Below, in pieces: positions 48,212-57,708 of a stretch of 64,000 bases of DNA; position 1 is the stretch's first letter, and every line of letters starts with the position of its first letter. The stretch is from assembly GCF_013364155.1 (NCBI RefSeq), contig NZ_CP054916.1:5391001-5455000 (forward strand), given 5' to 3'. Position numbers and translations under genes: made by a program. A model generated the notes under the pieces. That model was not told the DNA's origin. It saw only the letters and a program-made list of their open reading frames with translations, and did no database searches. This DNA is from Streptomyces sp. NA02950. Lineage in GTDB: Bacteria; Actinomycetota; Actinomycetes; Streptomycetales; Streptomycetaceae.

Positions 48212-49387
48212 TCAGGCGGGACGCACGCTGCCGTAGATCGGCATCTCGGTGATCGGCGCCTTCTTCACCGAGTCACCCGGCTTCGGCGCGTGGATCATCA
48301 TCCCGTCGCCGATGTAGAGCCCGACATGGCTGATGTCGTCGTAGAAGAAGACCAGATCGCCCGGCTTGAGCTCGGACGTCGACACCCGCGTCCCCACCTT
48401 CACCTGGTCCCAGGTGGTGCGCGGCAGGGACACCCCGGCGGACTTCCAGGCCGCCTGGGTCAGCCCCGAGCAGTCGAAGGAGTTGGGGCCGGTGGCGCCC
48501 CAGACGTACGGCTTGCCGATCTGCGCCTGTGCGTAGGCGATGGCCTTCGCCGCCTTGGTGCTGTCGGAGGGGGCGGGGGTGGACGGGGTGGACGGGGTGG
48601 AGGGGGTGGACGAGCCGGAGCCGTCGTTCCCGTCCTGCTGCCGCTGACGCTCGGCCTCCGCCTTGCGCTGCTTCTCGGCCAGTTCGGCGGCCTTGCGCCG
48701 GGCCTCCTCCTGCTTCTTCTTCTCGATCGCCGCCAGCCGCGCCTTCTCCTTGGCGGTCAGGTTCGCCAGCAGCCGCCGGGCCTCGGAGAGCTTGCTCTGG
48801 ACGGACTTCTTCTTCTCCTTGAGCGACTTCTGCGACGAGGTCAGCGAGGCGAGGCTCTTGGTGGCGGAGGCGCGTTCCTTCGCCGCCTTCGCCCGCTGCG
48901 TCTGGAAGTCCTCGACGGCCTTCTTCTGGTGCCCGGTGAGCCGGTCCATCAGATGCGACTGGTCGAAGACGTCCTGCGGATCGGAGGAGAAGAGCATCGC
49001 GGCGGTGCTGCTGGCCAGGCCGCCGCTGCGGTACTGGGCCGCGGCGTAGGTGCCGAGGGTCCGCCGGGCCTCGTTGAGCTTCTCGGTGCGCTTGGCGACC
49101 CTGTCCAGCAGCTTGTCGACCTTGCCGCGCTGGGTCTCGGTGCGCTCCTTGGCGGCGTTGTAGCTCTGGGTGGCGCTCTCCGCCTGGTGGTAGAGGGTGT
49201 CGACCTTCTTCTTGACCTCTTCGATCGACTGGGTGGCGGGCTTGGGATCGCCGGGCGCGGCGTTCGCCGTCTGGGAGAGCAGGGTGACCGAGGCCAGGGC
49301 GGCCGTGGTGACCCCGACGGCGGTCCGCCGGCTCTGACCGGCCAGCGTGGCCGGTATTCGGGTCCGCGGTTTGCGGTGCGACGCCAA
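48212..49387 (-). CDS. Secreted NlpC/P60 peptidoglycan endopeptidase (second copy)
   Basis: 391 residues from TTG 49387, which restores the MASHRK start shared with the first copy and is preceded by GGAAGGAG. Signal peptide (to ANAAP near residue 44), a long coiled coil (about 50-235) with Lys/Glu/Ala-rich end, a Thr-Pro-Ser linker made of a 9-12-bp repeat (48580-48615), and the NlpC/P60 domain: catalytic Cys near residue 304 (FDCSGLTQAAWKSAG), His in DISHVGLYIG. A c-di-AMP riboswitch lies just upstream, so expression should follow osmotic/cell-wall state. The frame is open far upstream, but that part is antisense to pcrA. Confidence 0.93.
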   Translation of the reverse strand: MASHRKPRTRIPATLAGQSRRTAVGVTTAALASVTLLSQTANAAPGDPKPATQSIEEVKKKVDTLYHQAESATQSYNAAKERTETQRGKVDKLLDRVAKRTEKLNEARRTLGTYAAAQYRSGGLASSTAAMLFSSDPQDVFDQSHLMDRLTGHQKKAVEDFQTQRAKAAKERASATKSLASLTSSQKSLKEKKKSVQSKLSEARRLLANLTAKEKARLAAIEKKKQEEARRKAAELAEKQRKAEAERQRQQDGNDGSGSSTPSTPSTPSTPAPSDSTKAAKAIAYAQAQIGKPYVWGATGPNSFDCSGLTQAAWKSAGVSLPRTTWDQVKVGTRVSTSELKPGDLVFFYDDISHVGLYIGDGMMIHAPKPGDSVKKAPITEMPIYGSVRPA

Positions 49388-49732
49388 GGGAGGCGACTCC
49401 TTCCGTGGACCGCCTACCGGGTTAGCTGTCGGGTTCGGGCGGACGGAAGGCTGCCCTACGGCCCGTCCGGGCGGCACGCGGTGTGCCGTCACCCGGGCCG
49501 ATTCACCCCGGTGGAACGTGTGGGTCCCCGGCTCCGGCCACCTCGCGGCGGGTCCGGACTCGGCGGAGGCCGCCCGTGCCGACGCTGCTCGCCGACGGGT
49601 GTCCGGGCTGCCTGACGCAGGACGGTAGCCAACTCGTGGTGCTCCTGTGAAGGCTGGTGGCCGTTTTGCCCGAAACCGTTTCGTGATGTTCGCACGTACG
49701 CTGTCAGTGGCGCGGCCTAGACTCGGTGAGCG
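49388..49732. other. Divergent region between NlpC/P60 and pcrA genes
   Basis: 345 bp without a protein gene. It carries the c-di-AMP riboswitch (49411-49540) with its promoter beyond about 49560, and the pcrA promoter near 49640-49720. Confidence 0.6.
49411..49540 (-). ncRNA. c-di-AMP riboswitch (ydaO-yuaA type)
   Basis: On the minus strand the conserved pieces appear in order: GGGGACCCA, then GGGGTGAATC (about 49511-49500), a variable hairpin, GTAGGGC (about 49462-49455), CCGAACCCGACAGCTAACC (about 49437-49419), with CCGG pairing ends near 49534-49537 and 49417-49420. It stands 25-150 nt upstream of the NlpC/P60 start. In actinobacteria this class regulates cell-wall hydrolases, usually turning expression off when c-di-AMP binds. 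Confidence 0.85.
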
Positions 49733-52258
49733 ATGAGCAGCCTCTTTGACGACAGCTTCCTGGCGGACCTCGGGCCCTCGGGCGAGGAGCCCCCGCCGCC
49801 CGAGGACCACGAGGGCCCCGGGCACCACGGCCCCGGCGGTGCCGAGGACGTACCGCACCACCTCTTCAGCGAGTGGGGTCTCCCCAGGGCCGCCGGGCCC
49901 GAGGGGAAGTTCGACGCGCCCGTGCCGAGCGTGCCCCGGGAGGCGTACTACCGGGACGGCGCGGCACGGCCCGCCGTGGATCCGGCCGCCCTGCTCGAGG
50001 GGCTGAACGAGCAGCAGCGTGCCGCCGTGGAGCACACCGGCGCACCGCTGCTGATCGTCGCGGGCGCCGGATCCGGCAAGACCCGTGTGCTCACCCACCG
50101 CATCGCGTATCTGCTCGGCGCGCGCGGGGTGCACCCCGGCCAGATCCTCGCCATCACCTTCACCAACAAGGCCGCGGGCGAGATGAAGGAGCGGGTGGAG
50201 GAGCTGGTCGGGCCGCGGGCGAACGCCATGTGGGTCTCCACCTTCCACAGCGCCTGTGTGCGCATCCTGCGCCGCGAGTCCAAGAAGCTGGGCTTCACCT
50301 CGTCGTTCTCGATCTACGACGCGGCCGACTCCAAGCGGCTGATGGCGCTGGTCTGCCGGGACCTGGACCTGGACCCGAAGCGGTTCCCGCCCAAGTCCTT
50401 CAGCGCCAAGATCTCCAACCTGAAGAACGAGCTGATCGACGAGGAGACCTTCGCCGGGCAGGCGGCGGACGGTTTTGAGAAGACCCTGGCCGAGGCGTAC
50501 GTCATGTACCAGTCGAGGCTGCGCGAGGCCAACGCGCTGGACTTTGACGACATCATCATGACCACGGTCAATCTGCTCCAGGCGTTCCCCGATGTCGCCG
50601 AGCACTACCGCCGCCGGTTCCGCCATGTGCTGGTCGACGAGTACCAGGACACCAACCACGCGCAGTACACCCTGGTGCGCGAGCTGGTCGGCACGGACAC
50701 CGAGGAGACCGCGGCCGGTGAGCTGTGCGTGGTGGGCGACGCCGACCAGTCGATCTACGCGTTCCGCGGCGCCACCATCCGCAACATCCTCCAGTTCGAG
50801 GAGGACTACCCGGACGCGCGGACCATCCTGCTCGAGCAGAACTACCGCTCGACCCAGACCATCCTCAGCGCGGCCAACGCGGTCATCGAGCGCAATGAGA
50901 ACCGCCGCCCGAAGAACCTGTGGACCGAGGCCGGTGCCGGGGCCACCATCACCGGCTATGTCGCCGACACCGAGCACGACGAGGCCCAGTTCGTCGCCGA
51001 CGAGATCGACCGCCTGACGGACGCGGGCGACGCCAGGGCCGGGGACGTGGCCGTCTTCTACCGCACCAACGCCCAGTCCCGTGTCTTCGAGGAAGTCTTC
51101 ATCCGGGTCGGGCTGCCCTACAAGGTCGTCGGCGGAGTGCGCTTCTACGAGCGCAAGGAGGTCCGGGACGTCCTCGCCTATCTGCGGGTGCTGGCCAACC
51201 CCGAGGACAACGTCCCGCTGCGCCGCATTCTGAACGTGCCCAAGCGCGGTATCGGCGAGCGCGCCGAGGCGATGATCGACGCGCTGGCGCTGCGCGAGAA
51301 GATCACCTTCCCGCAGGCGCTGCGCCGGGTCGACGAGGCGTACGGCATGGCCGCCCGCTCGGCGAACGCGGTGAAGCGGTTCAACACGCTGATGGAGGAG
51401 CTGCGGACCATCGTGGAGTCGGGCGCGGGCCCGGCCACCGTGCTGGAGGCGGTGCTCGAGCGCACCGGCTATCTCGCCGAGCTCCAGGCTTCCACGGACC
51501 CGCAGGACGAGACCCGGATCGAGAACCTCCAGGAGCTGGCCGCCGTGGCCCTGGAGTTCGAGCAGGACCGGGGCGAGGAGAACCCCGGCACGCTCGCCGA
51601 GTTCCTGGAGCAGGTCGCGCTGGTCGCCGACTCCGACCAGATCCCGGACGAGGACGCGGAGGGCACCGGGGTCATCACGCTGATGACGCTGCACACGGCC
51701 AAGGGCCTGGAGTTCCCGGTCGTCTTCCTCAGCGGTCTGGAGGACGGCGTCTTCCCGCACATGCGGGCGCTCGGCCAGACCAAGGAGCTGGAGGAGGAGC
51801 GGCGGCTCGCGTACGTCGGGATCACGCGGGCGCGCGAGCGGCTGTATCTGACGCGCTCCACGATGCGCAGTGCGTGGGGACAGCCCGCGTACAACCCGCC
51901 GTCCCGCTTCCTGGAGGAGATCCCCGACCAGTACGTGCAGTGGCGCCGGACCGGTCCGGCCACCCCGTCGGCGTCCATGGGCGCCCTCGCGGGCGGCTCC
52001 GGGCTCTCGGGATCCGGCTTCTCCGGCGGCGGGTCGTCGCGGTCGCGGGCGGGGGCGAGCGGTTTTGCCACCCGGCGGGCGAAGGAGCGGCCCGCGGTCT
52101 CCCTGGCCATCGGCGACCGGGTCACCCACGACACCTTCGGGCTCGGCACCGTGGTGGCGGTGAAGGGCAGCGGGGACAACGCGGAGGCCACGATCGACTT
52201 CGGGGACGAGAAGCCGAAGCGGCTGCTGCTGCGGTACGCGCCGGTCGAGAAGCTGTAG
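49733..52258 (+). CDS. pcrA: UvrD/PcrA-type DNA helicase
   Basis: 841 residues from ATG 49733. SF1A 3'-5' helicase: Walker A AGAGSGKTRVLTHR near residue 110, motif Ia TFTNKAAGEMKER, motif II VDEYQDTNHAQY, motif III GDADQSIYAFRGA, motif IV QNYRSTQTIL, motif V LMTLHTAKGLEFPVVF, motif VI VGITRARERLYLT. It unwinds DNA in repair and displaces RecA. A ~75-residue acidic N-terminal extension (EEPPPPEDHEGPGHHG) precedes the helicase core and a Gly/Ser-rich linker leads to a C-terminal RNA-polymerase-interacting Tudor-like domain (VTHDTFGLGTVVAVKG). Confidence 0.97.
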   Translation: MSSLFDDSFLADLGPSGEEPPPPEDHEGPGHHGPGGAEDVPHHLFSEWGLPRAAGPEGKFDAPVPSVPREAYYRDGAARPAVDPAALLEGLNEQQRAAVEHTGAPLLIVAGAGSGKTRVLTHRIAYLLGARGVHPGQILAITFTNKAAGEMKERVEELVGPRANAMWVSTFHSACVRILRRESKKLGFTSSFSIYDAADSKRLMALVCRDLDLDPKRFPPKSFSAKISNLKNELIDEETFAGQAADGFEKTLAEAYVMYQSRLREANALDFDDIIMTTVNLLQAFPDVAEHYRRRFRHVLVDEYQDTNHAQYTLVRELVGTDTEETAAGELCVVGDADQSIYAFRGATIRNILQFEEDYPDARTILLEQNYRSTQTILSAANAVIERNENRRPKNLWTEAGAGATITGYVADTEHDEAQFVADEIDRLTDAGDARAGDVAVFYRTNAQSRVFEEVFIRVGLPYKVVGGVRFYERKEVRDVLAYLRVLANPEDNVPLRRILNVPKRGIGERAEAMIDALALREKITFPQALRRVDEAYGMAARSANAVKRFNTLMEELRTIVESGAGPATVLEAVLERTGYLAELQASTDPQDETRIENLQELAAVALEFEQDRGEENPGTLAEFLEQVALVADSDQIPDEDAEGTGVITLMTLHTAKGLEFPVVFLSGLEDGVFPHMRALGQTKELEEERRLAYVGITRARERLYLTRSTMRSAWGQPAYNPPSRFLEEIPDQYVQWRRTGPATPSASMGALAGGSGLSGSGFSGGGSSRSRAGASGFATRRAKERPAVSLAIGDRVTHDTFGLGTVVAVKGSGDNAEATIDFGDEKPKRLLLRYAPVEKL

Positions 52259-52315
52259 GGCGTCAGGGCGTCAGGGCGTCTTCGGGGGCGGCGGGGGGTT
52301 ATGAGGAGCCGGGGG

Positions 52316-53989
52316 TTACGACGGGTCGAGGCCGTGGCCGCGCAGCCAGGGCAGCGGGTCGACGGCCTCCCCGCCCCCGGGGTGCACCTCGAAGTGCAGA
52401 TGGGGGCCGGTGGAGTTGCCGGAGTTCCCGGAGAAGGCGATGGTGTCGCCCGCCTGGACGCTCCCGGAGCGGATCTTGGCGCTGCTGAGATGGCAGTACC
52501 AGGTCTCCGTGCCGTCCGGACCGGTCACTATGACCATGTTTCCGTAGGCGTCGTTCCACTGGGTCCGTACCGTGCCGTCGGTCGCGGACATGACGGGGGT
52601 GCCGTAGCTGACCGGGAAGTCGATACCGGTGTGCACGGACATCCAGTTGATGCCCGCCTGGCCGAAGGTGGCGCTCAGACCGTGCTGGGCGACCGGGAGC
52701 GCGAACTTGGGGCGCAGCGCCTCCTTGCGTGCGGCCGCCTCGGCCTTCCGCTTCTTTTCGGCGGCCTGGCGCTCCTTGAGGTCGATGCGCTCCTGGGTGC
52801 GGCTGGCGCGGTCCCGGAAGTCGTCGGCGCCCTCACGGACTTCGGCGAGCTGGGTGTCCAGCTTGCTGTTGACGGCGGCGGCTTCGACGGGCGGCGCGGA
52901 GTCGGGGGCGGCCTGGGTGGTCGCACCGTCCTTCTTGTCGTTGCTCATCCCGACGGAGGCGGCGGCCACCGCGCTGACGCCGAGGGCGCAGACGGAAGGG
53001 ACGGCGACGGTGAGGAGCGCGGAGCGCTTGGGGCGGGAGGAGACGGTGCGGCGGCGGGCCCGGCCGTTGGCGCCGCCGTTGCCGCGGCGGGCGCCCGGCG
53101 CGGACGACGACGGGTTCGAGGGCGACGGCGGGGACAGGAGCGTCACGTCCGTCTCGGACGCGGGCTCGTGTTCGGCCGCCGCCTCGGGTTCCGGTTCCGC
53201 CGCGGGGACGCCGGGGTGGTCGTCGAGGGGCGCGTCGTACGGTGCGTCGTCCGGCGTGTGGTGCGGCGCGTTGTGCGGTGGCTCGTCGACGGTGGCAAAG
53301 GCGGTGGTGTCCCAGAACTGGGTCTGCCCGGTGTCGACGCCCGAGGTGAGGTCCGAGCGGGTGAAGGAGTCGTAGGTCTGGTAGGCGCCGGTGTCGTAGC
53401 CGGAGTTGTCGAGCGCGGCGGCGCCGAGGAGCGCGGTGGCGTCGTGGAGGGCGCTGGCGTCGTACGCCGTGCCGGAGTTGTCCCACTGTGCGGGGATCTC
53501 GACGTGGCCGGTGGCGTCCATCTGCCCCGTGAGGTCCATCTGACCGGTGGCGTCGGTGCCCCAGGCGCTGATGTCCCACTGGGCGCCGGTTTCGGCGGTC
53601 TGCTGGGCGGGGATGCTGGTGGGCAGTTGATAACCGGAGGCGGCCCACATCGCGGTGGTGTCGTAGGCGCCGGTCTCGTAGTGGCCTGCGTGGTCGTAGG
53701 TACCGGTCTGCTGGCCGGTGGTGCCCCACTGCGAGGCGTCGTACTGGCCGCTGTGACCGGCGGCGTAGCCGTCATAGCCGCCGTCGCTGCCGGGGAGCGC
53801 GCCGAAGAGCGGGTCCCCGTCGCCGTAGGCGGTGCCGAGCTGGTCGAAGCTGCCGGTGGAATAGCCGTCGTACCCGACATGGCCGTGCGCTGTGTCCTGC
53901 TGCTGACCGTATGCCTCGTCATACGGATATGAGGCGTCAGGAGCGGGGTCGGCCGGGTTGGAGCCCACCGACGGGTGACGGTCGTTCAC
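52316..53989 (-). CDS. Membrane-anchored M23 peptidase with long acidic repeat N-terminus
   Basis: About 557 residues (GTG 53989 with AGAGAAG upstream; TTG 53995 possible). Residues 1-240 are acidic, Tyr/Thr/Asp/Gly-rich and repetitive (TGQMDLTGQMDATGHVE type), then a Lys/Arg patch (RRRTVSSRPKRSALLT) and one membrane helix near residues 340-360. A short coiled coil follows, then the LytM/M23 domain at the C-terminus: His/Asp in HTGIDFPVSYG and HLHFEVHPG, expected to bind zinc. The topology suggests a large cytosolic tail with an external peptidoglycan hydrolase or, if residues are incomplete, a divisome activator. Confidence 0.88.
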   Translation of the reverse strand: MNDRHPSVGSNPADPAPDASYPYDEAYGQQQDTAHGHVGYDGYSTGSFDQLGTAYGDGDPLFGALPGSDGGYDGYAAGHSGQYDASQWGTTGQQTGTYDHAGHYETGAYDTTAMWAASGYQLPTSIPAQQTAETGAQWDISAWGTDATGQMDLTGQMDATGHVEIPAQWDNSGTAYDASALHDATALLGAAALDNSGYDTGAYQTYDSFTRSDLTSGVDTGQTQFWDTTAFATVDEPPHNAPHHTPDDAPYDAPLDDHPGVPAAEPEPEAAAEHEPASETDVTLLSPPSPSNPSSSAPGARRGNGGANGRARRRTVSSRPKRSALLTVAVPSVCALGVSAVAAASVGMSNDKKDGATTQAAPDSAPPVEAAAVNSKLDTQLAEVREGADDFRDRASRTQERIDLKERQAAEKKRKAEAAARKEALRPKFALPVAQHGLSATFGQAGINWMSVHTGIDFPVSYGTPVMSATDGTVRTQWNDAYGNMVIVTGPDGTETWYCHLSSAKIRSGSVQAGDTIAFSGNSGNSTGPHLHFEVHPGGGEAVDPLPWLRGHGLDPS

Positions 53990-54249
53990 CACCAACTTCT
54001 CTTTCGCCTCGGCTGCAGGAGAATTAGCGGCGACTGTACCCGGCGGTACGCGGGAGCGACAATCTTCAGCAAGTTTTGAGCATCAGGGGAAAGGGCATTT
54101 GGTCGTCTTTCGGCGGACTGTACGCACTTCCTTGGCCGGGCGTTCGATCGGTGTTCGGCAATTTCCGTCCCCGCACGGCCCTTGCGCGACCCCCGCGAGG
54201 TCCTCTCCGGCTCCCTCCCGCTTGTCTCCTGATCTTCGTCGGCGGCCTG

Positions 54250-55041
54250 TCAGGCCACCGAGAAGGTCTCCGGCGCGTCCGCCACGGCCTCGTCGGCGGT
54301 GTCCAGGGCCGCCACGACCCCGGCGGCGACCGCGGAATGCACTGGTAGGGCCAGATGTCCGATTCCCCTGACGCGAATGTTCCGGGAGATCACATCCGGA
54401 TGGTCCATCCGGGCCGTCTCCGCCGGGATCATCAACTGATCCGCATCGCTCCAAAAAGAGATCATGTGCGTACGGCATTCGGGGGCAGGCTGCCGCAACT
54501 CCGCTATCACATCGGAGTCCGGGCACATCTGACGCACGAGTGGATGTGCGGACAACAAGGGCGCCGCGCGCGTTCCCGCGTGTGGGGTACCGAGCGTCAC
54601 CAGGGAGTGGACGCGCAGATCGCCGCCGAGCCGCTGGACGTAGTAACGGGCGATCAGCCCGCCCAGACTGTGGCCGACCACATCCACCTGGCTGTGGCCG
54701 GTGCGGGCGCACACCTCTTCTATATGGCGGGCGAGGAGAGTCGCGGCGGTGCGCAGGTCGCAGGTGAGCGGCGAGTAGTTGAGCGCTTCGACGTGCTGTC
54801 GGCCGTGCCGGCGCAGTGCGCGGCGCAGCAGGACGAAGACGGAGCGGTTGTCGATGAAGCCGTGGAGCAGTACGACCGGGCGGCGGGACCGGCCCTCGGT
54901 GGGGAGACGGGCGGCGGCGTCGGGTGGCGGCGGGGCGGGTGGACGTTCCGGCAGGATGCCGGTCGGGTAGAGCACCAGATGTCCGGCGAGGATCGCCAGG
55001 TCGAGGGCGATGGCCCGAATGCGTACGCGTATGAGGCCCAT
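54250..55041 (-). CDS. Alpha/beta hydrolase (lipase-like, GHSLGG)
   Basis: 263 residues if started at ATG 55041, which has GGAGAGG 10 nt upstream; ATG 55092 or 55104 would lengthen it. An N-terminal hydrophobic helix (LDLAILAGHLVLYPTGIL) may be a signal peptide or anchor. The oxyanion HG is in PVVLLHGFIDNRSVF, nucleophile Ser in VVGHSLGGLIARYYV, and the late GIGHLALPV supplies the His. It resembles triacylglycerol lipase/esterase family proteins. The gap to the M23 gene (250 bp) holds no gene. Confidence 0.85.
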   Translation of the reverse strand: MGLIRVRIRAIALDLAILAGHLVLYPTGILPERPPAPPPPDAAARLPTEGRSRRPVVLLHGFIDNRSVFVLLRRALRRHGRQHVEALNYSPLTCDLRTAATLLARHIEEVCARTGHSQVDVVGHSLGGLIARYYVQRLGGDLRVHSLVTLGTPHAGTRAAPLLSAHPLVRQMCPDSDVIAELRQPAPECRTHMISFWSDADQLMIPAETARMDHPDVISRNIRVRGIGHLALPVHSAVAAGVVAALDTADEAVADAPETFSVA

Positions 55042-55446
55042 GGCGGCCGACCTCTCCGGTGTGCCCCCACGGGTAGCCGTGGCCGTGACCATGGGTGAGG
55101 TCATGGCGGTATGACCGCACCGCCGCACCGGCTGCGCCATGCCCATGCCAGTAGCTGCCGATGGCAATGGGCGGCGCTGCGCGATGCGGCGGTCCCCGCT
55201 GCGGCTCCCCTTGTACGGCCGGCCCGGCATCCGAAGCGTGTGCGGCTCCGGCTCTGCGGCTGATGTGATCGCGGATGCGGGTACGGCCTTCAGTGAACGT
55301 GTCCCACGTGTGATTTCCCCCTCGCTGCGGGACGCGAAACTGCCGGGTAGGCGATGCTGGGGATAACGTTCGTTCACATGGGTGCGCTCAGCGTTGATGG
55401 GGATGCGTGCCGGATCGCGGATGCGCGCTAGGTCTTGGAGGCTGTG

Positions 55447-55857
55447 ATGGGTGTGACCGGTCCGATCCGAGTGGTGGTGGCCAAGCCGGGGCTGGACGGC
55501 CACGACCGCGGGGCGAAGGTGATCGCGCGGGCGCTGCGCGACGCGGGTATGGAGGTCATCTACACCGGGCTCCACCAGACCCCTGAGCAGATCGTCGACA
55601 CCGCGATCCAGGAGGACGCCGACGCGATCGGGCTCTCGATCCTCTCCGGTGCCCATATGACGCTCTTCACCAAGGTGCTGGAGCTGCTGCGGGAGCGCGA
55701 GGCGGAGGACATCAAGGTCTTCGGCGGCGGCATCATCCCCGAGGACGACATCGCCCCGCTGAAGGAACAGGGCGTGGCGGAGATCTTCACGCCGGGCGCC
55801 ACGACGGCGTCCATCGTGGAGTGGGTCCAGAAGAACGTCCGCCCGGTGGCCGCCTGA
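55447..55857 (+). CDS. icmB: Isobutyryl-CoA mutase small subunit, cobalamin-binding
   Basis: 136 residues from ATG 55447 (TTGGAGG 5 nt upstream). The B12-binding motif DxHxxG is present as Asp17-x-His19-x-x-Gly22 (LDGHDRG), followed by SILSGAHM and GGGIIPEDD of the flavodoxin-like cobalamin fold. With the large subunit IcmA, encoded elsewhere, it interconverts isobutyryl-CoA and n-butyryl-CoA, supplying polyketide precursors. A size of 136 residues is exactly that of known IcmB proteins. Neighbours on both sides are unrelated. Confidence 0.92.
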   Translation: MGVTGPIRVVVAKPGLDGHDRGAKVIARALRDAGMEVIYTGLHQTPEQIVDTAIQEDADAIGLSILSGAHMTLFTKVLELLREREAEDIKVFGGGIIPEDDIAPLKEQGVAEIFTPGATTASIVEWVQKNVRPVAA

Positions 55858-55989
55858 CGTAGATCCCGGGGCGGGCCTAAGAGTCCCTGCCCCGCCCCAG
55901 CCGCCGAGGGCACCGTCCGATCACGGAACCTCCGCCGAGCCGATGGCCCGAAGACCGCGGTGGGCAACGACCTTGGCGCTGGGGTGCGT

Positions 55990-57708
55990 TCAGGGCGGGG
56001 TGAGCTCGGCTCGGATGGTCTCCCGCAGGCGCAGGGTCCCCACCAGCCGCTGGAACGCCTCCGACCAGTAGCCACCGGCGCCCGGCGCCGCGTCCTCGCC
56101 TTCGTCCGGTATCGCCGTGAGCACCTCCAGGCGGTCCGCCTGGCCCGGGTCCAGGCAGCGTTCGGCCAGGCCCATGACCCCGCTGAAGCTCCACGGATAG
56201 CTGCCCGCGTCCCGTGCGATGTCGAGCGCGTCCACCACGGCCCGGCCGAGCGGCTCGGCCCACGGCACCGCGCACACCCCGAGCAGCCGGAAGGCGTCGG
56301 ACAGACCGTGGGAGGCGATGAACTCGGCGACCCATCCGGCCCGTTCCCCCGGCGGCAGCGCGGACAGCAGCTTCGCCGGGTCGCGCCAGGCGGCGGGGGC
56401 GGCGTCGCCCGAGGAGGGCGGCAGGGCCGGGGCGCCCAGCAGCGCACGGGACCACTCCGCGCTGCGCTGCCGTACGGCCGCCCGGCACCAGGCCGCGTGC
56501 AGATCCGCCTGCCAGCCGTCCGCCACCGGCAGCGCCACGATCTCGGCGGCGCCGAGCCCGCCGAACCACTCCGTCCAGCGGTCCAGCGGGGTCGCCTCCA
56601 CCAGCTGACCCAGCCACCAGGAGCGCTCCCCGCGGCCCGAGGGCGGCTTGGGCACGATGCCGTCGCGCTGCATTGCGCTGTCGCACTCGGCCGGGGCCTC
56701 GACGGCGATCCGCCCGGCGGTGGTCAGGGACACACAGCCGCGGGACCGCTCGGCCATGCGCGCGGCCAGCAGGGAGCCGGGCAGGGCGGAGAGCAGTTCG
56801 GCCGCGGTCGCCCGGACGTTCCGGCTGCGGTCGGAGAGGGCCTGTTCGAGGAACGGCTCGTCGGAGGGGGAGAGATCGTCACGCAGCGAGTCCAGGAACA
56901 TCAGCCGGTCCTCGGCCCGCTCCGTGGCCCAGGTGCCGCTGAGCAGCGCCAGCCCGGCCGCCGGATCGCGGTGACGGGCGGCGGAGAGCAGGGACACCCG
57001 TTCGGCGAACAGCCCCTCCTCCCACAGCCGCTGGGCGTCGGAACGGCCGTCGGCCCCCGGTGCGGCGGAGGGCGCGGTGGAAGGGCCGGCGGGCGGTGCG
57101 GCGGGGACGACGCCCTCCGGCGGCAGCGTGGCCCGGCCCGCCCCGCCGCGCAGCGCGAACTTCCACTCCGCGTTGAGCCGGGCCAGCCACAGCGCGCGCG
57201 GCCCGCCCAGGGTCAGCGCCTCGGGCCGCAGATCGGTACGGGCCCGGGCCGCGTCGAGCAGCGCCGGGAGCAGCGCGTCGGGCGCCCGATAGCCGTGGTG
57301 GTTGGCCAGGGCGAGCCACTGCGGCAGCAGCTCGGCGAGGTCGGGCGCCGAACGCGGGCTGCCGCGCCCGGCCGCCGAACGGCCGGCGAGCAGCATCGCC
57401 AGCCGGTGGCGGGCGGCCGACGGCAGCGCCGGGCGGGGGTCGGGCGGCGCCGGTGCGGGTGCGGGCCGTGCGGGTGCGGGCCGCAGCCCGGCCCGCCGCC
57501 GCACCGTGCTGAGCGCGGCGGCGTCCAGCAGCGCGGCGGCCGTGTCCTGCCCCGGCAGCGGGGTGACGGGCGGCGTACGGCGCTCGGTGCCGAGCAGCGC
57601 GGCGGCGACGAGGTCGTCCCAGGAGGCGCCGGAGGCCCTGGCGGTGGCCGTGCTCGTCGTCGTGGCCGTGGTTGCGGTCGCGGCAGGGGATGCGGTGCGG
57701 GGCGTCAA
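55990..57708 (-). CDS. DUF5691-family protein, helical repeats
   Basis: 572 residues from TTG 57708, chosen because AAGGAGG sits 6 nt upstream and the codon overlaps the stop of the SWIM gene (TTGA). The family start SWDDLVAAALLGTERR is followed by Pro/Ala-rich and then Leu/Ala/Arg-rich helical repeats (SDRSRNVRATAAELLSALP), suggesting a HEAT-like scaffold. No catalytic residues are evident. In this cluster it accompanies SWIM, MoxR, DUF5682 and VWA proteins, and such genes travel together in actinobacteria, which suggests a shared complex. Its promoter is that of the SWIM gene. Confidence 0.87.
   Translation of the reverse strand: MTPRTASPAATATTATTTSTATARASGASWDDLVAAALLGTERRTPPVTPLPGQDTAAALLDAAALSTVRRRAGLRPAPARPAPAPAPPDPRPALPSAARHRLAMLLAGRSAAGRGSPRSAPDLAELLPQWLALANHHGYRAPDALLPALLDAARARTDLRPEALTLGGPRALWLARLNAEWKFALRGGAGRATLPPEGVVPAAPPAGPSTAPSAAPGADGRSDAQRLWEEGLFAERVSLLSAARHRDPAAGLALLSGTWATERAEDRLMFLDSLRDDLSPSDEPFLEQALSDRSRNVRATAAELLSALPGSLLAARMAERSRGCVSLTTAGRIAVEAPAECDSAMQRDGIVPKPPSGRGERSWWLGQLVEATPLDRWTEWFGGLGAAEIVALPVADGWQADLHAAWCRAAVRQRSAEWSRALLGAPALPPSSGDAAPAAWRDPAKLLSALPPGERAGWVAEFIASHGLSDAFRLLGVCAVPWAEPLGRAVVDALDIARDAGSYPWSFSGVMGLAERCLDPGQADRLEVLTAIPDEGEDAAPGAGGYWSEAFQRLVGTLRLRETIRAELTPP

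Noticed and set aside
49388..52129. Upstream extension of the second NlpC/P60 frame
   Set aside because: It runs antisense through pcrA and across the riboswitch; the signal peptide begins at TTG 49387.
54083..55120. 345-codon minus-strand frame over the lipase-like gene
   Set aside because: It is in a different frame from the GHSLGG protein; its Arg/Pro-rich translation has no family features.
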